From Maribacter orientalis (GTDB lineage Bacteria > Bacteroidota > Bacteroidia > Flavobacteriales > Flavobacteriaceae): a stretch of DNA of 64,000 bases. Below are positions 25,432 through 34,801 of this stretch, piece by piece. The stretch lies in contig NZ_FNZN01000001.1 of NCBI RefSeq assembly GCF_900109345.1, positions 131,883 to 195,882 on the forward strand, read 5' to 3'. The stretch's first letter is position 1. Every line of letters begins with the position of its first letter. The notes under the pieces were generated by a model. It made no database searches. It was given only the letters and a program-made list of their open reading frames with translations, and was not told where the DNA came from. A program made the position numbers and the translations under genes.

Positions 25432-26736
25432 ATGAACTATTCTAAGCTAACATTGATTTTTATATTTCTATCGGTTTTAAGTACTTCAGGGCAAGAGGTG
25501 CTTACCATACAAAATGCGGTAAAAACGGCGGTTGAAAATAATTATCAAATTATCACTGCAGGCAACAGTTTAAAGATAGACTCACTATCTGTTAGTCCGG
25601 GTTTTGCGGGTATGCTTCCTTCAGTTGAAGCTAGTATTATAGATAACAATAGTGTTCAGAATCTCTCACAAACGCGTTCAGACGGCACCCTGGTCGAACG
25701 TGATAACGCAAAAAATAATAGTCTTAATTATGGTGTAGCTATGGATTGGACATTATTTGATGGACTTCGAATGTTTGCTAATTACGAACAGTTGAAGGAA
25801 AATCAAAACTTGGGTGAAGCAGAATTAAAACAAGTTATTCTTACTAAAGTAGGTGAGGTAATGATAACATACTTCGATTTAGTGCAACAACAGCAGCAAC
25901 TTTCAGCTTTAGATAGTACGATATATATTTCTAAGCAAAGAGTTGAACTGGCTCAAAATAGATTTAAAATTGGTAAGGCATCAAAATTGGAAGTGCTGAA
26001 TGCGCAAGTTGATTTGAATACAGATCAAACTTTAATGCAACGTCAGAAAGAATTATATGCAAATACCAAGACCCAATTGAATGAACAGTTGGCCCGTGAT
26101 TTAAAAATCGATTTTAAAGTAGTTCCTGAGATTTTTGTGGATGAAAGTTTATCGCTTCCAGAACTAGAAACGATGGTAGTTGTCAATAATCCACAATTAA
26201 ATGCAGAACGAATAGGTAAGCGAATCAGTGAATTAGAGTTAAAACAAATACGAGCAGCAAGATATCCTACACTTTATGCTACCACAGGGTATAATTTTGG
26301 TCGTTCAGAATCTAGTCTGGGGTTTACAACAAGTTCAAATTCACAGGGGTTTAATTATGGTTTCGGTGCTTCTTTAAATCTCTTTAATGGTTTCAACCAA
26401 AATAGAAATGAGAAAATAGGAAAGATAGAATTGCAGAATGCAGAAGTTGCTATTGAAGAACAGGAACAGCAATTATTGTCGATGTTAGTAACCACCTATC
26501 AAACCTATTTAACCAACATAAGTCTTATAGAGTTAGAAGGTAATAATGAATCTATAGCTAAAGAGAATCTAGATATTACTGTCGATAAATTTAGAATAGG
26601 TATTATTCCTACAATAGAGTTTAGAACAGCGCAATTGAATTATATCAATGCCAAAGTACGCTTTAGCAATGCCAAGTTCCAAGCAAAATTATCAGAAATT
26701 ATTCTTAGGCAACTTTCTGGTAATCTTGAAATATAA
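25432..26736 (+). CDS. TolC-family outer membrane efflux channel
   Basis: A 434-residue outer-membrane factor. I place the start at the ATG at 25432, one base after the permease stop, because it opens a signal peptide (MNYSKLTLIFIFLSVL ending TSGQ); a longer frame reaching into the permease lacks one. Two OEP repeats are visible: VLTIQNAVKTAVENNY and the helix pair with LAQNRFKIGKASKLEVL, then VDKFRIGIIPTIEFRTAQLN in the second half. It forms the channel with the adaptor and pump. No gene of the operon follows. Confidence 0.92.
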   Translation: MNYSKLTLIFIFLSVLSTSGQEVLTIQNAVKTAVENNYQIITAGNSLKIDSLSVSPGFAGMLPSVEASIIDNNSVQNLSQTRSDGTLVERDNAKNNSLNYGVAMDWTLFDGLRMFANYEQLKENQNLGEAELKQVILTKVGEVMITYFDLVQQQQQLSALDSTIYISKQRVELAQNRFKIGKASKLEVLNAQVDLNTDQTLMQRQKELYANTKTQLNEQLARDLKIDFKVVPEIFVDESLSLPELETMVVVNNPQLNAERIGKRISELELKQIRAARYPTLYATTGYNFGRSESSLGFTTSSNSQGFNYGFGASLNLFNGFNQNRNEKIGKIELQNAEVAIEEQEQQLLSMLVTTYQTYLTNISLIELEGNNESIAKENLDITVDKFRIGIIPTIEFRTAQLNYINAKVRFSNAKFQAKLSEIILRQLSGNLEI

Positions 26737-27068
26737 TATAAAGGAATAGGTTTTTGGAGAATACATTTTACAAGTATGAATTCTCTATTTATTAAGCTCT
26801 TCTACATCTTTCTTTTCACACAATTATGTACCTTCTGTCATAGTTATAGCCGTACAACAAGCAACGCTATATGTAGCCATTATACTATTTGCCTGCACCG
26901 ATAATTCTTTAATCGACAGCTAGGTTTACAGTACGTGTTATAATATTGTTTTTGGTGATTTAAATTCATGATATATTTTAAATATAATTTGATGTCTTTT
27001 ATTTTGCTATGACCAATGTCATTGGTGTAAACCGTGTTGATAAATACCTTAGTTTAAAATTAATCAAT
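26737..27068. other. Intergenic leader of the M50 protease gene
   Basis: This 332-bp gap carries no convincing gene. It contains a near-miss of the CRP/FNR palindrome with a seven-base spacer (TGATTTAAATTCA near 26955) and a full copy at 27009-27022 close to the protease start. I see no strong terminator after the efflux operon. Confidence 0.45.
27009..27022. promoter_or_regulatory. CRP/FNR-type palindrome, site 5 (M50 protease)
   Basis: ATGACCAATGTCAT, core TGACCAATGTCA at 27010-27021. The ATG here could be taken as a start codon, but as a palindrome 47 bp before the next in-frame ATG (27069) it is better read as an operator. Confidence 0.55.
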
Positions 27069-28154
27069 ATGAAAGGTGCATTGAGAATAGGAAGCGTTTC
27101 AGGGATAAAAATTGAAGTTCACTGGACATTTACATTGTTACTCATTTGGGTTGCATTTTTAGAAATACAGAAGGGAAGTGAACTTAATCGAATTCTTCTT
27201 AATGAGGCACTAATATTTGTCTTGTTCATTTGTGTGGTACTTCATGAATTAGGGCATGCGCTAACTGCAAAAAAGTTTGGTGTTAAGACGAAGAATATTT
27301 TGTTACTACCGATTGGCGGAGTTGCTACTTTAGAAAAAATGCCAGAAAAGCCAGCACAAGAATTATTGATTGCATTGGCAGGTCCGGCAGTGAACGTTCT
27401 TATTGCTGTCCTATTGCTTCTTGTTGTGCCTGTACGAAGTTATTTTAATTTCGATTCTATTGTTTTAGAGGAAATGCTTTATGAGCCGACGCTTCAAAAC
27501 TTTTTGTTTTATCTTTTTATTGCTAATGTGATGTTAGTGGTTTTCAATTTGATTCCTGCTTTTCCAATGGATGGTGGCCGAGTACTTCGGGCACTTTTGT
27601 CTTTTAAACTTGGTCGTGTTACGGCTACAGATATTGCAGCAAGTATCGGTCAAGGTTTGGCCTTTTTATTTTTTGTACTTGGACTCTTTTTTAATCCTTT
27701 TTTAATACTAATTGCTCTTTTTATATTTCTTGGGGCCTATGGTGAGAATCAAATGGTGAAACAAGGAGATTTACTAAAAGGTCATTTAGTGAAAGAGGCT
27801 ACACTTACAAATATTACAAGGTTACAGCCAGACAATAATCTACAAGAGGTTATTGATATTCTGCTTGCAGGAACGGAGAAAGACTTTGTTGTTATCGAAA
27901 ATCAGAAGATCATAGGTATTCTAACCCAAAAAGATATCATAAAAAATGTAAAGACACCATCAGTTTTGGTTCGTGACATCATGCAGAAAAAATTTAAGAC
28001 CGTTGATGTATCAATGGAAATAATAAAAGTATTACAGATAAAAGGAAAAGAAAATAATGATTTTTATCCAGTAGTTGAAAACGGGAAACTTGTTGGTGCT
28101 ATTGATACAACAAACATTAGCGAGTTTATTCTTTTAAAAACTGCTAGCCTATAA
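27069..28154 (+). CDS. Site-2 (M50) membrane metalloprotease with CBS pair
   Basis: A 361-residue intramembrane zinc protease. The start at 27069 (MKGALRIGSVSGIKIEVHW) is preferred over the ATG 60 bp upstream, which overlaps a regulatory palindrome. Helix-borne zinc ligands are in VVLHELGHALTAKK, and the third ligand is in NLIPAFPMDGGRVLRALL. About six membrane helices fill residues 20-215, and two CBS domains occupy about 245-361 (LTNITRLQPDNN and VRDIMQKKFKTVD), likely sensing nucleotides. The family cleaves membrane proteins such as anti-sigma factors or degrades damaged ones. It is the only gene in its unit and converges on the patatin gene. Confidence 0.9.
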   Translation: MKGALRIGSVSGIKIEVHWTFTLLLIWVAFLEIQKGSELNRILLNEALIFVLFICVVLHELGHALTAKKFGVKTKNILLLPIGGVATLEKMPEKPAQELLIALAGPAVNVLIAVLLLLVVPVRSYFNFDSIVLEEMLYEPTLQNFLFYLFIANVMLVVFNLIPAFPMDGGRVLRALLSFKLGRVTATDIAASIGQGLAFLFFVLGLFFNPFLILIALFIFLGAYGENQMVKQGDLLKGHLVKEATLTNITRLQPDNNLQEVIDILLAGTEKDFVVIENQKIIGILTQKDIIKNVKTPSVLVRDIMQKKFKTVDVSMEIIKVLQIKGKENNDFYPVVENGKLVGAIDTTNISEFILLKTASL

Positions 28155-28226
28155 TGCTTCAATCATAGTGTAATCAAAATCTTTGTTTAAACAAGGAAAT
28201 TGATGAATTTGATATGGATTTATATC

Positions 28227-29045
28227 TTAAATGGAATCTACGGAAAAACCGTTCATCAGCTCTAATTCTGCAGGAGACATTGATTTGTTTAAGGAATGGT
28301 TCGTTTCTAATGCTTCAATTGTAGATTCATAGCCTAATTGAAATATTGCATCTATATTTTTCACTGAAAACATGCCAAAATTCTCCAATCCTTTAGGACT
28401 TATTAACAGATTACAATCATTAAATTTGGATAGCGATTCATTAGCAATTTTAATATGATATGCTCGCTCGAGAATATTATATGAATGTTTTAATTCTTCT
28501 ATTTCAACTTTCTCGAAAGGGTTTACATAAATGCCAACAATTTGATCACAATACATTTTAATTAAGTCAACGGGGAAAGTATTTAATGTGCCACCATCTA
28601 TATAATATCCATCCTTAATTTGAACAGGCGCAAAAAATCCAGGAACTGCTGCAGAAGCCAATACTGGTTTAATTAGTTGTCCTTCATGAAATATTTCTAG
28701 GGTACCATCCAGTAAGTTGGTAGCTGTTATATAAAGTGGTGTCTTAAGAGCTGAAAAATTATCTTCTGGCAAATACTCTTTCAGAAGGTCATAAAACTTA
28801 GAGGTATCAATAATACCCGGTTTATTTCTAGCATATTTATTTACAGAAAACAAGTCTACCGTTTTGAAGAAGTCTAGCATCTTATTCCACTTGCATCCTC
28901 CGGCATATAACGCGCCCACCACAGCACCCGCGCTAGTTCCTGCTATATACGAGGGGTAAATTTTATTTTCTTCAAGAGCCTTGATAGCGCCTATATGTGC
29001 CACACCACGCATTCCGCCACCAGAAAGTACTAATCCTGTTTTCAT
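28227..29045 (-). CDS. Patatin-like phospholipase
   Basis: A 272-residue cytosolic or membrane-associated serine acyl hydrolase. The oxyanion hole is LSGGGMRGVAHIG near the N-terminus, the nucleophile motif is GTSAGA (Ser about 40), and the catalytic Asp is in YIDGGTLN, forming the Ser-Asp dyad. The family releases fatty acids from phospholipids or other acyl esters. It has no signal peptide. It is monocistronic, converging with the M50 protease; the upstream 134 bp before the DUF6327 gene end hold no strong hairpin. It may remodel membrane lipids along with the Mla-type transporter nearby, by inference. Confidence 0.9.
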   Translation of the reverse strand: MKTGLVLSGGGMRGVAHIGAIKALEENKIYPSYIAGTSAGAVVGALYAGGCKWNKMLDFFKTVDLFSVNKYARNKPGIIDTSKFYDLLKEYLPEDNFSALKTPLYITATNLLDGTLEIFHEGQLIKPVLASAAVPGFFAPVQIKDGYYIDGGTLNTFPVDLIKMYCDQIVGIYVNPFEKVEIEELKHSYNILERAYHIKIANESLSKFNDCNLLISPKGLENFGMFSVKNIDAIFQLGYESTIEALETNHSLNKSMSPAELELMNGFSVDSI

Positions 29046-29179
29046 TTAAATCGTTTTAAGCCTTAATTTCAATGAGGTTAAATTTTTTACACCATAATTT
29101 ACTTGAGTAAAATGGGAGTGTAATTTTGCTGTAGTAGAGATACTTTTTTATGAGTGAAGAAACAAAGATTAAATCACTT

Positions 29180-29437
29180 CTAATCTCGACTTCTCGACCT
29201 ACGTTTTTTACGAATAAAATTCAATGCTTTGCTTGAAATGAAAGTAATGAATAAGCTTTTTAATGTATCGTTTTGAGAGAAATTTGTTCCTAGGCTATTA
29301 CGAAACAACCGTGGTACCAAATCTACCCTTGCGTTTTGAACATTAAGTTTTAGGCTTTCTTGATCGATTTCACGTTGAAGTTCTAATATCTTTAAGCGAG
29401 TATCTATTTCTTCAAAAGATGAATAACTTTTTACCAT
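29180..29437 (-). CDS. DUF6327-type small basic protein
   Basis: An 85-residue protein beginning MVKSYSSFEEIDTRLKILEL, the pattern typical of the DUF6327 family that follows YtxH and holin-like genes in Flavobacteriaceae. The C-terminus is very basic (RKKRRSRSRD). No membrane helix is clear apart from a mildly hydrophobic stretch (SLFITFISSKALNFI). It is last in a three-gene operon, starting 2 bp after the holin-like gene ends. Its role is unknown; association with the envelope is inferred from its neighbours. Confidence 0.75.
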   Translation of the reverse strand: MVKSYSSFEEIDTRLKILELQREIDQESLKLNVQNARVDLVPRLFRNSLGTNFSQNDTLKSLFITFISSKALNFIRKKRRSRSRD

Positions 29438-29439
29438 AA

Positions 29440-29784
29440 TCAGACGAAATAATATTTAGATAATTTTTTAAGTACCGGTGCATTTAATTTTGCTCTAAAA
29501 AGGTAGAGCAAAATTGCGACCAAAACATAAAAACCGGCTACAACAATAAAGCCGATAAAATAACTGTCGAATACTTCAGATAAGCCTAGGCAGGCTGCAA
29601 ATGATAAGAATAGCAAGGCAAAAATAGAGCTTGTACCAATCACTATAAACTTCAGAATGCCTGTAGCATGTTTCGATAATATTTTAAAAATTTTAAGCTT
29701 ATAGTATTCGTCGCTATGTTCTATATATGACCTCATTTCGCTTTTCAGCCCCATGAGGTCATTTTTTAATTCTTCAAAAGCCAT
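29440..29784 (-). CDS. Phage-holin superfamily (DUF1469-type) membrane protein
   Basis: A 114-residue protein with a charged N-terminal helix (1-40) and two membrane helices (about 42-64 and 73-94) separated by a short GLSEVFDSYF loop, the layout of the Phage_holin_3_6 family. In bacteria this family is part of envelope-stress gene sets and not a lysis system. It is second in the YtxH operon; spacing to YtxH is 5 bp. No lytic enzyme is near, which argues against a true holin. Confidence 0.78.
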   Translation of the reverse strand: MAFEELKNDLMGLKSEMRSYIEHSDEYYKLKIFKILSKHATGILKFIVIGTSSIFALLFLSFAACLGLSEVFDSYFIGFIVVAGFYVLVAILLYLFRAKLNAPVLKKLSKYYFV

Positions 29785-29789
29785 AATGA

Positions 29790-30119
29790 CTATTTTTGTA
29801 GTTGAGCGTTTTTCGCTTTAAGGTCCTCTAATTTTCGCTCTAATTTATCAATGATATCATCTGCCTTGTAGCTCATAGTAGAAATTGCCTCATCTAATTT
29901 TCTGTCAAACGCATCTTTCTTTTCATTTGCAGTTTTGGTAAGCTCATCTTTAGCATGTGAAACTCTTTCAGCTAAATCGTGACTAGTATCTTCAACTTTC
30001 CTTTTAATTTTATGGCGGGTTTCAATGCCTTTGTCCGGTGCATAAAGTATACCTATTCCAGCTCCAATTGCAGCTCCTGTTAAAAGGGCTAATAATACAT
30101 TTCCGCTATCGTTTTGCAT
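29790..30119 (-). CDS. YtxH-domain protein
   Basis: A 109-residue protein with an N-terminal glycine-rich membrane helix (LLALLTGAAIGAGIGILYAPDKG, about 7-29), the YtxH signature, and then a long charged helix likely to form a coiled coil (about 30-109). YtxH proteins belong to general stress sets in Bacillus and are common in Bacteroidota. It is the first gene of the operon with the holin-like and DUF6327 genes. A CRP/FNR-type palindrome 73 bp upstream suggests the same control as ferritin and the M50 protease. Confidence 0.85.
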   Translation of the reverse strand: MQNDSGNVLLALLTGAAIGAGIGILYAPDKGIETRHKIKRKVEDTSHDLAERVSHAKDELTKTANEKKDAFDRKLDEAISTMSYKADDIIDKLERKLEDLKAKNAQLQK

Positions 30120-30190
30120 AATATTGATTTTTAAGTTATTGTAAAATTTATATTTGAACCTAAATTTAAGTGCTTAAAAAGGTTTTGGAA

Positions 30191-30204
30191 ATGACTTTCA
30201 TCAT
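30191..30204. promoter_or_regulatory. CRP/FNR-type palindrome, site 6 (YtxH operon)
   Basis: ATGACTTTCATCAT with core TGACTTTCATCA at 30192-30203. It matches TGAY-N4-RTCA with both flanks, and is 73 bp before the YtxH start on the minus strand. Confidence 0.5.
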
Positions 30205-30323
30205 AAACTATAATTTATGTTATATGTAAATTCTTTTTTTAAGTAAAACTGGTTCTAAATGCAAGTCAAGAATTATGTGAATTATATAGAAGCATTAAGA
30301 TTAGAAGATAATGTATACTTTAA

Positions 30324-31508
30324 TTAGGTTAATAAGTTGAACACTTGTTTTGCAATTTCTAATTCTTCATTCGTAGGTATTACCAATATTTTGACCTTAG
30401 AATCTAAAGAGTTCACCTCTCGAATAGTCGATGACCTTAAATCATTTTTAGCATCATCTAAATGAATATTAAAATAGTCCATATCCTTGCAAACTAATTG
30501 GCGCATAAGACTAGAGTTTTCTCCAATACCCGCTGTGAAAATGATTGCATCTAATCCGTTCAAAGCTGCGATATATGCACCAATATATTTTTTAATTCGA
30601 TAGGCGTTCATTTCTAAAGCTAAAATACAGCTGGTATTTCCTTTACTAGCTTCGCTTTCAATATCCCGTAAATCGTTAAAACCGGTAAGACCAAGCATAC
30701 CACTCTTTTTATTCAAGAGTTCATTTACCTCGTCTAAACTATAGCCTAAAGTATTCACCATATAAAAAATAATAGCGTGGTCAATATCGCCACTTCGTGT
30801 ACCCATTACAAGTCCATTTGATGGAGCAAAACCCATACTATGATCTATACTTTTTCCATCCTTAATTGCTGTAATGCTACAACCATTACCCAAATGAATA
30901 GAAATCAGTTTGGCATTTTGCTTTTCCAAATATTCCGTCGCTATTTCAGAAACATATTTATGACTTGTGCCATGAAACCCATACCCCTGAATTCCTTTTT
31001 CGTTATAAAATTCGTTAGGTATGGCATATTTTTTTGCTTTCACAGGTACCGTGCCGTGAAAGGCAGTATCAAAAACAGCTATTTGTTTTGCAGAATTAAA
31101 TATTTTTTCGGCCATTTCGATTCCTACCAGATTTGCAGGATTGTGTAAAGGTGCTAAAGGTGAGAATAGTTTAATTTTATTCTTAACCTCATTGTCAATT
31201 AAAGTAGTTTCAGTGAATTCGCTGCCACCATGTACCACTCGATGCCCAATGGCATCAACTTCTTCAGTACTGTAAAGAACCCCCTTTTCAGAATCAAGTA
31301 GTAGTGCTGTTATTCTTTCTATTCCTTCTTTGTGATTTGTTATTTTGGAGATATTCTCGATTCTATAATCTTTGGATTTAAATGTTGAAATAGATTTGGT
31401 ACTACCTATTCGTTCTATCATTCCAGTACAAATAACTTGGGCGGAAGGCATTTCTAAAAGTTGATATTTTATGGAAGAACTACCAGAATTGATAATTAAT
31501 ATGTTCAT
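30324..31508 (-). CDS. ackA: Acetate kinase
   Basis: A 394-residue acetate kinase. It catalyses acetyl phosphate + ADP to acetate + ATP, the substrate-level ATP step of overflow or fermentative metabolism. Visible motifs are the N-terminal LIINSGSSSIKYQLLE, VFDTAFHGTVP, GFHGTSHKYV, SIHLGNGCSITAI (the phosphate loop) and GGIGENS-like TAGIGENSSLMR. It starts 12 bp after pta, in the same transcript. Length is normal for the family. The downstream gene-free 200 bp lead toward the YtxH operon. Confidence 0.96.
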   Translation of the reverse strand: MNILIINSGSSSIKYQLLEMPSAQVICTGMIERIGSTKSISTFKSKDYRIENISKITNHKEGIERITALLLDSEKGVLYSTEEVDAIGHRVVHGGSEFTETTLIDNEVKNKIKLFSPLAPLHNPANLVGIEMAEKIFNSAKQIAVFDTAFHGTVPVKAKKYAIPNEFYNEKGIQGYGFHGTSHKYVSEIATEYLEKQNAKLISIHLGNGCSITAIKDGKSIDHSMGFAPSNGLVMGTRSGDIDHAIIFYMVNTLGYSLDEVNELLNKKSGMLGLTGFNDLRDIESEASKGNTSCILALEMNAYRIKKYIGAYIAALNGLDAIIFTAGIGENSSLMRQLVCKDMDYFNIHLDDAKNDLRSSTIREVNSLDSKVKILVIPTNEELEIAKQVFNLLT

Positions 31509-31520
31509 GAAAATAGTTTT

Positions 31521-33614
31521 TTAAAGACCCTGCGCTTGAATTGCGGTTATAATTACGGTATTGAAAATATCGTCTACAGTACAGCCACGACTTAAGTCGT
31601 TTACTGGTTTATTAAGACCTTGTAGCATTGGTCCGATTGCCAAAGCACCTGTTTCTCTTTGAACAGCCTTGTAGGTGTTATTACCAGTATTCAAATCTGG
31701 AAATATAAATACACTTGCTTGGCCGGCAACTTCAGAATCTGGTAATTTACTGAGTCCGACTTTGGCATCAACCGCTGCATCATATTGAATAGGCCCCTCT
31801 ACTTTAAGGTCAGGTCTTTTCTCCTTTATGATTTCGGTAGCCTTTCGTACTCTATCGACATCTTCACCCACACCAGAGGCGCCAGAGGAATAAGAAAGCA
31901 TAGCAATTTTTGGCTCAATGCCAAAAGCAGCACTTGTTGCTGCTGAGGATATAGCTATTTCAGACAATTGTTCTGCTGTAGGGTTTGGATTGATAGCACA
32001 ATCTCCAAAAACGGTGACTCTATTTGGTAAACACATAAAGAAAATTGAAGATACAATAGAGACATCAGGTCTAGTTTTAATAAATTGTAGAGCAGGCCGT
32101 ATGGTATGTTGTGTTGTGTGTACAGCTCCTGAAACCATTCCGTCTGCATGGCCTTTGTATACCATCATAGTGCCATAATAAGAAACATCTTCCATTAAAT
32201 CCTGGGCCATTGCTAAATTCACATTTTTATGCTTTCGTAATTCATACAATGTAGTAGCATATTCAATAAATTGGTCGGATTTGGTTGGGTCAATAATATT
32301 GATTTTATTAAGGTCTAAATCGATATCTAATTCTGCAATTTTTGATTTTATCTGTTCTTTATTCCCTAACAAGGTAATGGTGACCGCATCAGCATCTATT
32401 AATTTTTTAGTAGCCAAGAGTATTCGATCATCTAACCCTTCAGGTAAAACAATATGTTTTTTGGTAGACTTTGCTTTTTGAAGCAAATTATACTGAAACA
32501 TTCTAGGTGTAATACCTTTTGCTTTAAATGTGATTAACCTTTCAGCTAATTCTTTTGTTGGAATGTATTTGTCAAATTCCTGAATTGAGGTGATTATTTT
32601 CTCTTTGTTATCGGCGTAAATTCGTGGTCTTATAGTACCAATTTTATTGGTCACAGAATAAGTGCCCCCAGCTACCGAAAGAATAGGAATAATATCTGAA
32701 AGACCTTCTATTAATTTAATAATAGACTCTTCAGGAATAAGTCCGCCAGTTAGAACAATACCTGAAAGATTAGGGTAATTGGTAGAAATGTTGGCTTGTA
32801 GCGCGCCCAAAATTATATCTGCTCGATCCCCTGGTGTAATTACTAAACTATCTTTTTTTAAGTGTGTTAGGTAATTTCGTAATTGCATGGCGCCAACACT
32901 AAAACCACCCACTTGATTATTAATATAGTTTAAGCCAAATAGAATTTTGGCATCTAGCTCTTGGGCAATTTCTTTTACTGTTGGGCTGCCTAATGTATAG
33001 TTAATGGGAATGGCTCCGACCAAAATGTTATCGGGTAGTTTTTCCTTTAGTCCGTTTGTTACTAAATCTAAATTTTCTGGTTGTACTTTATTTGCTATAA
33101 TTGATAAGACTTCAACACCCTTTTCCATAAATGAATCATAAGCCATGTAAAGGTTGCCTAAAAGTTCCTCTAAGGACTTATTTTTTCCGCTTGCCAGAAT
33201 AATGGCAGGAATACCTAAATTTTTAGCAATAAGTACGTTAATATCCCACTCTATAATTGCACCCTCTCCAGAGAAATCGGTGCCTTCTACTAGTACAAAA
33301 TCGAAACGATTTTCAATAGTTTTGAATTTATGAATGATATGACCAACGATTTCATCGTCTTTATCTTTATTTTTTAATTGCACCACCTGGCCTCTTGTAT
33401 AGGCATAGGCTTCTTCTGACTTCATGTCAACATTAAAGTAGCTCAAAACCGTATCGATATGGTTATCTATTTTGCCATTAGGAACATCATCTATAATAGG
33501 TCTGAAATAGCCTACTTTGGCAGTTTTACCCAATAAAAGGTGCATTAGGCCCAATGCAACAATAGATTTTCCACTGTTGGGCTCAGTAGTAACGATATAA
33601 ATAGCTTTGCTCAC
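31521..33614 (-). CDS. pta: Phosphate acetyltransferase, long form
   Basis: A 697-residue Pta that converts acetyl-CoA and phosphate to acetyl phosphate and CoA. The long type has an N-terminal BioD/CobB-like P-loop domain (TTEPNSGKSIVALG, about 9-22), a DRTGG-type regulatory domain (about 215-325), and a C-terminal catalytic domain (about 375-697) with IVLPEGLDDRIL, VSGAVHTTQHT, and NPNPTAEQLSEIAI. The first two domains allow metabolite control in enterobacterial Pta. It is first in the pta-ackA operon. No clean CRP/FNR palindrome was found in the 205-bp leader, only a stretched near-match at 33737-33751. Confidence 0.95.
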   Translation of the reverse strand: MSKAIYIVTTEPNSGKSIVALGLMHLLLGKTAKVGYFRPIIDDVPNGKIDNHIDTVLSYFNVDMKSEEAYAYTRGQVVQLKNKDKDDEIVGHIIHKFKTIENRFDFVLVEGTDFSGEGAIIEWDINVLIAKNLGIPAIILASGKNKSLEELLGNLYMAYDSFMEKGVEVLSIIANKVQPENLDLVTNGLKEKLPDNILVGAIPINYTLGSPTVKEIAQELDAKILFGLNYINNQVGGFSVGAMQLRNYLTHLKKDSLVITPGDRADIILGALQANISTNYPNLSGIVLTGGLIPEESIIKLIEGLSDIIPILSVAGGTYSVTNKIGTIRPRIYADNKEKIITSIQEFDKYIPTKELAERLITFKAKGITPRMFQYNLLQKAKSTKKHIVLPEGLDDRILLATKKLIDADAVTITLLGNKEQIKSKIAELDIDLDLNKINIIDPTKSDQFIEYATTLYELRKHKNVNLAMAQDLMEDVSYYGTMMVYKGHADGMVSGAVHTTQHTIRPALQFIKTRPDVSIVSSIFFMCLPNRVTVFGDCAINPNPTAEQLSEIAISSAATSAAFGIEPKIAMLSYSSGASGVGEDVDRVRKATEIIKEKRPDLKVEGPIQYDAAVDAKVGLSKLPDSEVAGQASVFIFPDLNTGNNTYKAVQRETGALAIGPMLQGLNKPVNDLSRGCTVDDIFNTVIITAIQAQGL

Positions 33615-33819
33615 GTGTAAGGAGTGTTTGTGTTTAACAAATTTATAGGATTCTTTGGCGATAAAGGGTCACTTTACCAAATACAGACATAAAAGCTTTA
33701 TATGTAAGATTATTAATCAAGGAAAAGGAATCTGATCATTTATATCATTTTTTTTCGTTTTTGTAATACTAAAATCAGGAATAATCTCTTGAATCTAATT
33801 GGTGCTATAGCCTTATGTA

Positions 33820-34797
33820 TTAATTCGAATTTTTCTTTTCCTTTTTTTCTAACTTTCTAAAATAACCCCTTGTTAAAAAGTTATGCTTTAAAGCTTCCAT
33901 GTTTTCATTAAATCGCTCAGTACCTTGTTCTATATTTTCAATACTTCGTTCTAGTTGGTTGACAAATATAGAGTCTTTGGTAAGATAGTTAATAGCACCA
34001 TTCCCTTCATTTATTCCACCAATTATTGAATTAAGGTTTTGCGCCATTTTTTCTATTTCAATAGATGTTGTTTCTAAATGTTCAATAACATTTTTTATTT
34101 TCCCTCCAGATATAGTATCGCTTAATAAAACACCGGCAGCACTTTCTTCAAAATCCAATTGCTCTACCATTTTGTTCATTTCAATCATAGTGACATTTGC
34201 ACTGTTACTTGCGTTCTTAAGATTTAGAATAGTTTTCTGCAAGTCATTCGACATGACTGTATCATTGAGTAATCTGCCTAGTGTTCCCTTACCTTGGTTA
34301 AGGGCTTGGGTAACCTTTAGCAGATCTGCCGTTAATAAAGCGGCATTTTCATTGGTCACATTCAAGGTGCTCATCATATCTTGTGTACCTATTTTGTTTG
34401 AAGATTGTAATTCATCTCCCGGAGTAATGAGCGAACCTTTTCCTGAACCGGGAACAATGTTGATGAGCATACTACCGACCAACCCGTTAGTGCCAATACT
34501 GGCAATAGCATTTTTTTTAATATGGTTCCGCATTTCATCTTGTATGATCATGCGTACCCGAATCGTAGTATCATTTATCATTTCAACGCTATTTACTGTA
34601 CCCACATTAATTCCAGAAAATCGAACATTATTTCCATTTTGAAGGCCTGTTGCATTTTTGAAAACGGCACTTATCTCAAAAGTTTTACTGAACATATTTT
34701 GTCGGTTACCTATAAGGTATGCGGCAAAGAGTAGCAAGATAATACCTAGTATCACGAAAATACCTAATCTTAAATGTTCCAATTTTGTTTTAGCCAT
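33820..34797 (-). CDS. mlaD: MlaD/MCE-family substrate-binding protein of a lipid ABC transporter
   Basis: A 325-residue protein anchored by an N-terminal helix (FVILGIILLLFAAYLIG, about 14-31), followed by an MCE domain (about 35-115: FSGINVGTVNSVEMINDTTIRVRM) and a long helical tail of coiled-coil character to about 310. MCE proteins form hexamers that guide lipids between the membranes. The gene follows the ATPase by 4 bp. The long helical C-terminus is usual in Bacteroidota. Whether lipid moves in or out is unknown. Confidence 0.88.
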   Translation of the reverse strand: MAKTKLEHLRLGIFVILGIILLLFAAYLIGNRQNMFSKTFEISAVFKNATGLQNGNNVRFSGINVGTVNSVEMINDTTIRVRMIIQDEMRNHIKKNAIASIGTNGLVGSMLINIVPGSGKGSLITPGDELQSSNKIGTQDMMSTLNVTNENAALLTADLLKVTQALNQGKGTLGRLLNDTVMSNDLQKTILNLKNASNSANVTMIEMNKMVEQLDFEESAAGVLLSDTISGGKIKNVIEHLETTSIEIEKMAQNLNSIIGGINEGNGAINYLTKDSIFVNQLERSIENIEQGTERFNENMEALKHNFLTRGYFRKLEKKEKKNSN

Positions 34798-34801
34798 GAT
34801 A

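Noticed and set aside
26776-26904. 42-codon Cys-rich frame with a signal-like start (MNSLFIKLFYIFLF)
   Set aside because: The mature part has no recognisable pattern and the frame lies in an AT-rich gap where such starts arise by chance.
26955-26967. TGATTTAAATTCA in the M50 leader as a second palindrome
   Set aside because: The spacer is seven bases, not six; the good copy is at 27010.
28181-28196. CTTTGTTTAAACAAGG in the convergent gap as a terminator
   Set aside because: A short AT-rich palindrome without loop or T-run; it could not form a stable terminator stem.
29440-29784. Phage holin, so a prophage
   Set aside because: The holin-like family is common in chromosomal YtxH operons and no phage gene is near.
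33737-33751. TGATCATTTATATCA before pta as a CRP/FNR-type site
   Set aside because: The spacing between half sites is three bases too long for the TGAY-N4-RTCA pattern, so I do not count it.
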